This document shows positions 50,701 to 62,700 of a stretch of 64,000 bases of DNA, in pieces. Both the position numbers and the translations under genes were made by a program. Numbering within the stretch: the stretch's first letter is position 1; each line of letters opens with the position of its first letter. The DNA lies in NCBI GenBank assembly GCA_942486035.1, contig CALNXK010000071.1:245001-309000 (forward strand), given 5' to 3'. This DNA comes from Porites lobata (Eukaryota; Cnidaria; Anthozoa; Scleractinia; Poritidae). The notes below the pieces were generated by a model. The model was not told where the DNA came from and ran no database searches. It worked only from the letters and a program-made list of their open reading frames with translations.

Positions 50701-53700
50701 GCGCTTTTTCCTAAGAATACAAGGAAGGAATTCATAATCGTATTTTAAAACGAGCGTGATGAAAACAAAAGACTACGGTGGAACCTCGATTTAACGAAGG
50801 GCCAAGGGCCTAAAAAAATTTCTGAGCCACCCAACGACGGTTTCCTTCTAAATTCAATGAAAACATTTTTCAATGGTGCACCCAGAGTACTTTTAGATCT
50901 CTAGAAATGCATTCTAAGCGGCTTGTAAAATTTGTTCCTGTTCGGTCATCCTATGGAAACTTGCATTGAGCATTTTTTAAATTACAAGGGTTTCAGTATT
51001 ATTTTCCCAAAAATTTTAGATGCAATTTAACGTATCACGAAAGTGAGAATTTTTCTGATTCCTCTCTCAATCATATGTTTGAATCCGACCATTTTAGGCT
51101 TCCTCTTTTCTATGAAAAATTAGCCTAACCTGGGATGTAAAATTTGAAAAATTAAACTTCAGAAAATCGTAGGGAATTTATAAGATAACCTTCGAAAATT
51201 GAACAGGAACGGAACGGTCGTCTAGAAATTTTTAGGCGTCCTCAAGCTATAGAAAATTCTAGGCAATATCTACTTCTCCCATGATATATTTTACAGAAAA
51301 GAGTCGTTGAGTGCCCCTGAAATTTGCTCGCTATAACGAGGTTTCGTTATATCGAGGTTTTTTTTTCATACCGTAAATCCTCTATTAAGCTCCCCCGGGG
51401 AGCTTATTATTTCAAGCTCATTTGAGGGGGAGGGGCTTAATATGTTTAATTTAGAAACTAAGATGGTATCGCTTCTCCATAAAGCCTACAAAGTGGAAAA
51501 GCTCAAGTACAGGAAGTTTTAGGTCATGCAGTCGAAAATCATTATCAAATCCGAACTTCCCGTTGGTAAATAACCATCCCGGATCAGTCCACACGAAGCC
51601 TTTACGGTCGTGATTGATTAATACAGTCTTTCATTTATTAGTGAAGAATAATTACGGGTGGGAAGCGGGTGCTTGATAAAAGGGGGGGGGGGCTAATCAG
51701 AGGGAGGGGGGTTATTTGACAGGGGGCTTTAATATAGGTTTTACGGCATATTTTACTATTATCGAGGTAAAGAAAATCATTCGTAGGTTGTTTATATTGC
51801 GGTTCCACTGTATAAGGGCCCACCCCTATATAGTCTTTTGACGAAAAAATATTTTTTTAGTGTTACGTTTGCAGGGTCGCTCTGGCAGATAAGTCAACGA
51901 AACTAAGGATTTTGATTTTTTACATGTTTCGCTTTTATAGCTACAGAAGGTGCCGCGTGAGTTTCTTTTTCGGAATGGTATCTGTCTGCGCGGTATAACC
52001 TGGGTCTCAAAGTTCTTTGTCACGCAATCTCGTTTCGCTAAAGGCAGTAAAGGATTCGGGTCTGTTGTCAAATAATGTGAGGTAGGTCAAAATGCTTTCC
52101 TTTTTTTATAGCTATAACGATTTGGTTCATGAGAAATGAGAGCATTTGAAAGAATAGCTACCGACACTATTAGCCATTTTGTACATATGTGTACGGCAAA
52201 AGTAAACAAATACGCACGTAAGGGAAGTGTTTGTAGTCAAGAAGTTCATAGCACACTTTCGCACAATAAAATTGCTTTTCCTTTTGAAAATTTACCACTG
52301 TGAAATCTAGAATCGTTTTAGGTGTTTAAACTGGCGGAAAAGGGGCTAATTTGCGTCAGGGTTTCAAGTGCTGTCTAGGTTCTCGCTTGTATTCATCACG
52401 ACAACTGCAAGTTCAGAGGTCGTAAATCACGCGAGTACCGTAAATGTTTTCAGTTGTAAAAACTCGCAGTTTCAATTGCCCCAGAATTTTATTTCACAGA
52501 TTGATAGGGGAAACATTGCTCTTTCTCTGGAATACTATTTTTCTAATGAAAGCCATGTACCAGGAAGGGATTTTCGCCGTTGAAAAATGGCAAAATTGAT
52601 GGTCGCGATAATGCTGATTTAGAGGGTTATTTTGAAAAAATATTAAAAAATCAGATTGAAATCTTTTGAAATTGTAACAACGTTTAGGTAGAAAGGAAGG
52701 ATCATAACATTGTTTAATGTAAGAAAAGTTATGGTATTAGTTTCCGTTTCCATTCACGAAGCGAGGGTATCAAGCACATTTTTCGGTGGTTTGAAGGCCT
52801 CTCGAAGGTGAAAATTAAAAAAAATTATTATTTTGGAAAATATTAAGTCAAACGAACTGAGTTTTGTATTTTCTAAAATAGTTTCCAAAGGGCTTTGTTG
52901 TGACAAAGTTTGAGGGATTTCGATTTTTCCATCTTGCACACCTATCCGTGGTATTTACAGAAAGTCGCTCTTAAGCAGGATCAAGTCCGAAAACTCCAGT
53001 ATGTCCAGAATTCAGCAGCCCGACTTCTAACAGGCTAACGTAAACACGCACATATTACACCTGTGCTAAGAGATCTACATTGGTTACCCGTTCATGAGCG
53101 TATTCGTTTAAAATTTTACTAATGACTTTTAAATGCCTTAATCTACTAGCGCCATCCTATCTAAGTGACCTCTTAATTCACTATAGACCATCAAGGACAT
53201 TACGTTCGTCTGATAAAGAACTACTAAGCAGGTAAGTAAGTAAGTAAGTAAGTAAGTAAGGGACTTTATTTTATGAGGGTGACACGTAACAGTAACTGAA
53301 ACACTTGTGAGATACGAGGGATACGAGGGAAATAAGTTCTCTTTAATAAAACAAGAAGTAACTTAAACATCCTGCTTATTAAATATTCGCGTTGAAACAT
53401 TACGTAACCCTAATCTTAATAACAAATACAATAATGCACGCTTGGCACTCATCACACCTTCCCTCTTACAAAAGAGAATAACGCGAATAGAATACAAAAA
53501 CAAAGCGCTCGATTTATCCCTAACTTGTATACCAAAACAAAACAAAACTCAGGGTTCAGCGTTAGTTTAGAACAAAGTCTTTAATTGTTTTCCTTAGTTT
53601 AGAACAAAGTCTTGAAATCTTTTCGGGGGCCTTCTTTCTCTCTGCGATCGTCGAAGATTAGTTGGCGGCACAGAAGAGGGCACAGGAGTTTCCTGTCGAC

Positions 53701-56700
53701 CTTGTTCGACCGATGTTGACACTGACTCAGGAACAGAGGGCACACTTGACTCAGGTACATCAGGCGGAGGCAAATTTGCTTCAGGGGATTCTGCGTTACT
53801 GCGACTGGACTGAGGGGTAACAGGCGAATCAAAGTGATCGGTAACAGGCGGTTCTCCAGTGCTCAGCAGGTCACGGCGGTAACGACGGTAAACAGCATCG
53901 CCAGTCTTTACCAGGTAACTGCGCGGACCAGCAAAACCCACGCACTCGGCAGGTGACCAAACTTTCTCACCAGGAAGCCTCACACGCACAGTCTTGCCAA
54001 GGTTGATGGACTTTAAAGGCTTCACATGCCGATCGTAATAATTCTTTTGGCGCCTTTTCCTTCCGGCCAACGCACGCACATCACCACGTAGTGGATAACT
54101 TGGTCTTAAAAGAGACTCCGACATTGACAGAAATATACGACATCGACGACCCATCAGGCGCTGCGCAGGACTGGTATCCATTCCCTCAGAAGGTGTATTT
54201 CGCCAGTTAAGTAGAGCTTGAAATTGTGACACACTGGTTTCTTTGCATTTCTCAAACAGACGTTTCACCGTTCTCACAGCGTTCTCAGCCTTGCCATTTG
54301 ACTGAGGCTATCGAGATGATGTAGTGACATGATTGAAAGACCAACTCTTGGCGAACAATTGAAACTCATGAGAAGAAAACTGCGGTCCATTATCTGTCAC
54401 CAGGATATCAGGAATCCCAAAACGCGCAAACATAGTCTTCAACTCGCGAACAACAACTTGCGTTGTGGTAGAGCGAAGACGCGCCACTTCGATGTAGTTG
54501 CTAAAGTAATCAGAAACAACCAAAAGGGTACGCCCATGCAGTTCACACAGGTCAGCGGCTAACTTGGCCCATGGTCTTGCAACTACTTCGTGATAAAGGA
54601 CCGGTTCCTTAGTTTGGGACGTACGATGAGCCAAACAGACGTCACACTTGGAAACATAATCTTTGACATCGGACGCCATCATAGGCCAAAAGAGGCATTC
54701 CCGAACCCGCCGCAAACAACCTTGGATACCAATTCGGGTCGCATGAGCCACGGACATTAGTTCCTTGCGCATACAAGCTGGAACAACCAAACGCGGGCCC
54801 TTGAACAACCAGCTCATCACGCAGATCAAAATAAAGTCGAAGACACATAGGAACGTCGAACTTTCTCTCAGGCCAACCACATTGAATAACAGTGCGCAAC
54901 TGCTTCAGAGCTGGATCATCAGCCGAAACATGGGTTAAATGTTGCCAACGCTCGTCACTTACAGGTAAGTTAGCTCTGTGATCAACCTCTTCCAGCTCCC
55001 GAACAAAAATACAGGAATTGACTTCAGGCAAATAGGCTTAAAATTTCCGCACCCAACATCTTCTCTCCTTTCAGGTAAGTGAAATCCAGACTGTACTTTT
55101 GCAGCCTGAGCAGCGTCCTCTGTAGACGGTTAGGGTCTGTACAAAGTTCTTTCCGGAAAATGGACTCGAGGGGCTTGTGATCTGTCTGCACTGGAACACA
55201 ATCACGGCCATAAATGTACGAATCAAACTTCTCACTCGCGAAGACAATCGCCAACAACTCCTTCTCTATCTGGGCGTAATTTACTTCCGTGTCAGTCAAC
55301 GCGCGCGACGCATATGCCACAGGCTGCCCACCTTGTAGTAACGCCGCACCAAGGCCACGCTGAGATGCGTCACATTGAATGGTAACATCTTCTTTCAGAT
55401 TGTAATAACGAAGCACAGGCGTAGCGGAAACTGCTTGCTTGAGGCGCTCAAACGCACTCCGTTGCGGCTCGTCCCAGATCCACTCAGCATCTTGGCGGGT
55501 GAGGTCTCTCAGTGGCTTTGTAATATCGGACAAACGCGGCAGAAACTTACTAAGGTACTGAGACATAAACTAGGATTCTTTGCACGCCAGCTACATTTTC
55601 CAGCGGGGTCATCTCCCGAATTGCCCGAGCTTTAGATGGATCTGCGCGAAGACCTTCACCCGTGGCCACATGACCAATAAAAGCGACTTCTTTCATTCTA
55701 AGCTACAACTTATCGCTGTTCAAATGAACTCCGCGCTCATCACGTCTCTGAAGAAACGATAGAAGATTCCTGTCATGGTCCTTAATTGCAGACTGCCACG
55801 ATTCACCATAACCGACAACAACAATATCATCCGCGATGACCTAAACACCCCTCAACCCTTCAATCAACTCGTGCATTTTACGCTGAAACACTTCAGGTGC
55901 AGATCTGATCCCGAACGGGATAATATTAAGCGAAGTACAAAACGAAGACTCCTCATCAAGAACAACGTGCCAGAACCCGTTGGAGACATCAAGCGACGTG
56001 AAAACTTTAGCTCCGTGAAGACGGGAAGCTACTTCCTCAATCATTGGCCTAGGATAGTTTTCTCGCTGCAAAGCACGATTAAGATCCATCAGGTTCAAAC
56101 ATATGCGTAATTTGCCATTCTTCTTTGGTACGACAACCATCGAGCTGATCCAAGGGGTGGGCGTTGTCACTCGAGCAATAATTTCACGCTTCTCTAAATC
56201 TTCCAGGGTCTCTCTAAGACGTTCGCGGATCGCAACTGGAACTCTGCGAGGAGGATGTTGAACTGGTCTAGCCGACTCATCCAGCACCATGTGATATTCG
56301 CCCGCAAGTGCACCCACGCCATCAGCGAAGACACGGGGAAAGCTCTTAATCAGCTGGTCAGCGGAGACTGGGGAACTGGCCGGAACATCATGTGTATAAG
56401 CTTCACCATCAGACTCCTTCGGTCGGTTTAACTGGTCGTTGTCTAGATACTGGATAGTGTTCATTCCCAGGCACGCTTTCCTGCCAAGAATAGGTCTGAC
56501 GTTTTTTGCTGTCAACCAAATTGCAGTCAAGCAGGCATCTGAAATCTCTACGCCATACACGCAAACGAACTTTCCCGACGATAGGAATTGAAGTACCACC
56601 ATACGAAATGATCGCTGTATTGACAGGGGTCACATTGCACAAATCAACATCCTTAGTGGCTTTCTTGTATAGATGCAAAGGGACAACATTGCACTGAGTT

Positions 56701-59700
56701 CCGGTATCGGGATGAAAACGAAGATAATTACCAGATTCCAACTTCGGCGTTACCAGTTGAGGATCATCCAATGTTACAGCCGAAATTTCTTCCACTCCAA
56801 AAACTTCGTCCGAAAGCTCATCTTCGAAACAATACACAGAATGCGTGCGAGTGGTGGGCTTAGGCGCGAGTCCAAAACATACGTTCGCGAAATGATTTTT
56901 CTTGCCACACTTATTGCAGCTCCTTCCAAAAGCTGGACAGTTCTCACGCTTCGCTAAGTCATGCTCACGTGCGCAAAATTCACAACTATTTCCCCGTGTG
57001 TTAGCATTTCTCGCGCCACGAACGCGCCTACGTTTCCCTCTTTTACGCTTTTTAGACAAAGCATTCACGGTTCCGGCATCTGAAACGCTTAAACCGGCAT
57101 CGCCGACAACCTTCATCTGCTGTACCATGGTCTCGTGAGAACGACAAATCTCATCAGTTTTCTCCAACGACAAATTCTTCTCACGAAGAAGCCTCTCACG
57201 AACCTTTGAATCGCGAATTCCAAACGCGAGCTTGTCACGTAAAATCTGATCGGGGTTAATCGATTCGAACTCGCACCTTTCCGCTAACTGTCGAAGAGCT
57301 GTCCGATAGTGATCGTAAGACTCTCCCGATTCTTGCATTCTAGAATAAAACTTATATCTTTCAAAAGGCACATTTTTAAGTGGCTGACAGTACGCTGTAA
57401 ACTTTTGTAACACAGGCTGAATCTTGTTGTGGTCGGTGTCGCTCGCCCAATTCGTTAACGTAGCGAAAACTTTCCGCGCTTCAGCTCCGACTACGGTAAG
57501 GAATGTTGCAACTTGTACGGCTTCGGGTTCCTAGTGCAACTTTATGGCAATCAAGTAATTCTTCCAAGCTTGCTCAAAATCCTTCCACTTTTCTCCTGCG
57601 TTCGAATCATGAATATCAAGCGGTGGAGGCGGCGGTAAAGCAGACAAAGCACCTCTAACATTCGACGTATCTGCAGACGAATTGGGCAATGCATAGGCCC
57701 CTTCTCCAGACACCATGAAACACTTGTGAGATACGAGGGGTACGAGGGAAATAAGCTCTCTTTAATAATACAAGAGGTAACTTAAATATCCTGCTTATTA
57801 AATATTCGCGTTGACGCAATACGTAACTCTAATCTTAATAACAAATACAACAATGCACGCATAGCACTTGTCACAGTAACTAAACATTACTGATCAACTT
57901 GTGGCCCCCTAAAAAAATAAAAATACAATTTATAAAAACTACTTTAGCAATAAATTATTATTCACGATAAAAAATTCCTAGAATTCGATAAAAATAAAAA
58001 TAGAAAACTATTAAAAACGAAGGGCATCCAATATCCATCTATTGTCATTAATTTAGGTCAAACGATCCCTTTGACTTCTGAGAATTTAAAACTATTTTCC
58101 ATAATTCAGCCTTAAAGGATTTCAAAGACCTCCTTGTTTTTAGTGATCGCGGTAGATTGTTCCAGTCCTTTATAGTTCTTACAGCAAAGGTGCGTCCTCC
58201 CTCTGAGATGTTCCTGTCAAGAGGGCACAATAAGTTCACATCACAATTTCTCTTGTTTCTTAAGTGAACATAGGAGTTTTCTCTCAGAGATGCACTTAAA
58301 TAGTCGGGTAACTGACTACCACACTGGTACAGCCCTGCTGCCATCTTAAAACATATGGGGAACGAGCTTTCTCCTTTATTGCCCCAAAACTATGGAATAC
58401 CCTCCCATTAAACGTCGCAAGTCAGCAGAATCTTTTAAATCCACTCTTAAGACGTACCTTTTTAGAAATTACTTTGAATTGTAGGAATCATTAATTATTA
58501 CGTTTTTTCAGGCTTTTTTTTTAATGTTACCTATTTTTCTTTATCATTCGCTGTTGTAAAGCACTGTTGGTTCAGTAGAGAAACAGCGCTATATATGATG
58601 ATGATGATGATTATTATTATTACAGACCGAATTGGACTTCGCTCAGTCCTGTTATCATTACTAATTACAATAACAATAATAATAATGATAATGATAATAA
58701 TAATAATATAGTCCATGGGCCCGACCAGATTTTCTTACCACTTCAGGGGAGAAAGAGTGACATGTATCAGTTTAAAGACTAACTTAAGTTGTTTAAAATT
58801 TTTGATGATAGCAATTTTTAACGGGCAGCTTTATTATTTTTTTTGGAAATTAAAAAGATGGAAAATAGCCCTCTATGAAAACCAGACGTTACAGAGAAAA
58901 TAAAGTGTCAGAGAAGAAACGATAAACATTGAACCTTCTAAAACGAAGAAAGAGATGAAATATGTTTTCTTTTATTCGATGACACCAATAAAGAATAAAA
59001 ACAACGTAAAAATTGTTTTATAGCGATTTTACTTTCAGCTGCCTTTTAATGCATTATGGGTAATCCAAGACGGCGGACAATCTCTCAGGTAAATGGTTGG
59101 TCAGGATTTCGATGCACAATATGACAATTTACAATATTATAATAATGTCTTTGAAATACAGTTAGACAAAATTAAACAATGTTTGCAGTAGTGTTCGGTA
59201 AAAAGTATTCAAAAACTAATTACCAGCCTTCAAGATGTGAACTAGATTTCAAAACTATAGTTATAATGCATCAGTTAATTCCACCTGCGTCCAGCTCCCC
59301 CCCCCCCCCGGGCTGACCCCGGGGCATTGGCATTCTTTTTGCCTTGGATGGGAAATGCCCGGGGATGGGGACTTTTGAGCTGTCAATTTCCCCGGGGTGG
59401 GGACAGAAAAAGAGGGCAAATGCCCCGTCCTCCGTCAACACTGCAACATTTTTCATTGATCGCCCAGTCGAATAGTTTCATTTTAAGCATTTTAATGTGC
59501 GATTTTTTGTTTCAATTAACGTCTTCCTTTGTAATAGCACTAGGATTCTAACGACGCGCTAGGATTCTAACGATTCTAACGACGACACGACGACATGACG
59601 ACATGCACCAGTTTATGGTTTTAGTGTTGATATCAAATTATTGACATTAAATTAATAGAACGCTATAAAGTTATATGTTATGAATAGTTTTATAATCTTC

Positions 59701-62700
59701 AGATAATATCAACAGAAATTTGATTCAATAACCAAAAAACGTTGATTCACATCGACAGCTCCAATTTCGCTTTGTCATTTGGCTTGATAAGCAATGAAGA
59801 AATGCATGCATGAAATCGAGAAAATGCCTTTACAACCGTCTTCAATTTATTCCTGTCCTTGACAGATGAGCCAATCTGCTTTTTTTCCAGTAAAACCCTC
59901 TGTGTAGTTATATTCTGATAGGAAACCGCGTGCGTGTTTAAAAGCTTGGGAATGGCCCCGGGGTTGAAAAATGCCCGGCCGCCGGGCAGTGAAAAATTTG
60001 CAAATGCCCCACCCCCGGGACTGACGAAGCAGGCAAATGCCCCGCAGTAGCCCGGGGGGGGAGGGGATGGGCGCAGGTGGAATTGATTGATGCATAAGTC
60101 GACTTAACGTTTCATTTTCCGATTTCTATCTTTGTACAAACATTATTATTACTGGATAAATTTCACCGGAGGTGTATGAAAGAGAAGCTGACTAGTGCTA
60201 TGAGGGATTTAGAAGAAAAACTTGAGATTTGTTTAAGTTCCAGACAGTGTAATGTTGGTTTTTTTTTCTTTTACTGGCCTACTTTCACGAAAGTCTCCCA
60301 AATATAGCCTTGTTATCTTAATTTTTTAGGAAATAAACATAAGAGGATTATCAATATAGAATCAGATGGAACCCCTAACAAACGTCCTTGTGTGGAAATG
60401 AGAAATGACTGTTTAGATATAGTTCATTGTACCAAAGATTCTGGTGACCTGTATTCAGTGCAAGACTTGCAGTCATGGAAAACGCTTCTAAGAGCCGCCG
60501 AAGTTCGGCAGTACGTACCAATTTTAGATCGCGCCAAAGCAGTGGGTGGAGAAGAACTTCCAACCATTACGTACTACCGTAAATGCCGCAATATTTTTAC
60601 ATTGAAAAGAGATCTTGAGAGATGTTGAAAAGATATGTAAAGAGAGAATTCAATGCAATGAACCAGAATTATCAGAAAGAAGATCCTCTATTCGGGAACC
60701 CCCAACAAAAAGCACAACGTATAAACGAGTTTGCATTTTCTTGACAAAGTTAGTAAGTACGCTAAAGGCAAAGATGTACGGGAGAAACTGATTCAAGGCA
60801 TTGATCTGCGTGCAGACGAAAATATCAGGAAGACTGGGTTGGCAAAGAATGATAGCAAATTATTAGCTATTGTGTCACGAGATTTGGTAGCAGTTGAGGC
60901 ATGCTATCACGGAACTTGCTACAGAGAACACACCTGACCAAAGCCAGAAACAGGCACATCCTCGACTTTATCATTTACATCTCAGGATGACGAATATGCT
61001 TGCACTGAGGCAGCAGCGTATGAGAAGCTTTTCGATTACGTCAGGAATAACGTGCTGGTGACGCCTAATCTAATAAGGCTCACTGATCTAATACTCAAAC
61101 GATGATCTCCTACATGAAAGATCTGGGCATTAAGGAAACTAAAGAGTCCTCCAAGACACATCTTCGCAGGAAACTTCAAGCAGAGTTTGGGAGTTTATTA
61201 CAGTTTGAAGACCTGCTTGGTAACAACAGAACCTTTATTATCCATGCCAATTTGTCACGACTTCAGTTGGCTAAAGAAGTAGCGCGATTACAGCATCTGC
61301 AGTGCGAAGATCAAGCATCATTAATAGATGACATCCGACGAGTTTCTCTAGAACTTGGGAAAGCCATATGTTTCAAAGAAATCGAGATGTCGTGGCCTCC
61401 TAAGCCTTCCCAGCTCACTGAAGAGGAAATAAATCTCCCTGATGAAGTTAGAGTGTTTCTAGCTACCTTTTCAACAGGAAAGTCAAAGTATCCAGAAGAA
61501 ACATGCTCATCAAAAGATGATCGCTATGATCGCTGCGATCGCTGAACTTTTTTTTTTCTTAGCGATCATATGGAAAATAGGCTTTAAGTAGAAGTAGTTG
61601 CGTTAGGGAATAAAATTGGAAGAAGCTAGTTGACGCTAATTAGATATTGTTTTATTGAGTGGAATAACATGATATGAGTAGAAATATATTTCGGCAGTTT
61701 GAAAATTTTCTTGGATTAGGAAATGAATGTTAGGCTATCAACCTTAACGTACGGTGCTTGAAGCGTAATTTAATTGCAGATACAATCATGTATTCGTTGT
61801 AAAGCCGAGGTGATTTTTTAAAATCGTTTTAGGAAGTTTTCTTGAAAACAATTTGAGTTGTTTTAGGTACGAATCGTAAAAGGAACAAAGTCCAACATCT
61901 TCACGTGCAAACTGTATGATTGAATGATAGAATTCCCTCACGTACGAACCACGCACGAAAGGGGCAAAGCCCGACACTTTCACGTGCAAACTGTATGATT
62001 CTACATCTCATGCTGGCTTTTCACAGTAATAATAATAACTTGAACGTATGTGGCCTCCCAGGCAGGCGTTTTTAGGGGAGCTCGTTTTTCATCCCTCCCC
62101 ACAAACGCCTGCTCAACCGAAAACAACATTCCTTTCCCACTGTTTTATTTGCTTGGTAAGTGACCAATCAACAATTTTGAAATAAAGTGTTGAAAGACTA
62201 AAACACGACTAAAACGTGACGCTAGAGTTACCGTTTTCCTTCTTTTCTTTTCTTCGCTAAGGTTATGGAGTGCATGGAGTATTCTAAAATTAGACTAAAT
62301 CTTACTTTTGCCGCTCTTAATCTAATATTTTCCAGAGGTCAGAAAGCTTTCCCATTGTTTCATGCAGATCGAGTAATTATCAGATTACCCTGCGGTCAAG
62401 GTCAACTTTCCAGAATTTGGAATGTACAATGTGATTGGCTAAGCTTGGGAAAGGAAGGTTGTTCTCGGTTGAGCAGGCGTTTGTGGGGAGGGATGAAAAA
62501 CGAGCTCCCCTATAAACGCCTGCGTGGGAGGCTAGAACGTATGAAGACATCTTTAGTTTTGTAACTAGTGCCTAAGCAAACTAGGCTCTTTTCTTTTAAG
62601 AAGCAAAAACTCATAACACTCTTAAGTATCTCTTAGAATTAAGTGGTCAGAGTAAAAGACTGTTTCATTAAAGTAGAGTCGCACCTGATAACTTCGTGAA

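Larger units (their letters stand above)
48320..52970. mobile_element. 4.65-kb foldback element with TTAA target duplication
   Basis: TTAA lies at 48,316-48,319 and 52,971-52,974. The element begins GAGCGACTTTCTGTAAATACC and ends with its complement. The left arm (48,320 to about 49,890) and right arm (about 50,392-52,970) are inverted copies of about 1.55 kb once the insertion at 50,776-51,810 is removed from the right arm. The loop is about 500 bp. No transposase; paired frames in the arms are mirror shadows. piggyBac/Kolobok-like by target site. It sits inside a LINE. Confidence 0.9.
53297..57875 (-). mobile_element. Ty3/gypsy-type LTR retrotransposon (Mag/K02A2.6-like), minus strand
   Basis: 160-bp LTRs (53,297-53,456 and 57,716-57,875) start TG and end CA, differ at about 14 positions, and are flanked by the 5-bp duplication GTAAC (53,292-53,296 and 57,876-57,880). 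A purine tract AAGAGGGAAGG lies directly before the 3' LTR and a TGG... primer-binding site directly after the 5' LTR. The order Gag, protease, RT, RNase H, integrase is Ty3/gypsy order. There is no chromodomain or envelope. All frames are broken, so the copy is dead. About 9% LTR divergence makes it older than the DIRS element. Confidence 0.95.

Noticed and set aside
48293..52939. Paired frames starting MQDGKIEIP and MLSKFSLVF/MLSRFSLVF
   Set aside because: Mirror copies within the inverted arms of the 4.65-kb foldback; no known domain.
62265..62564. 99-codon plus-strand frame
   Set aside because: Lies inside a MITE and ends in its terminal repeat.
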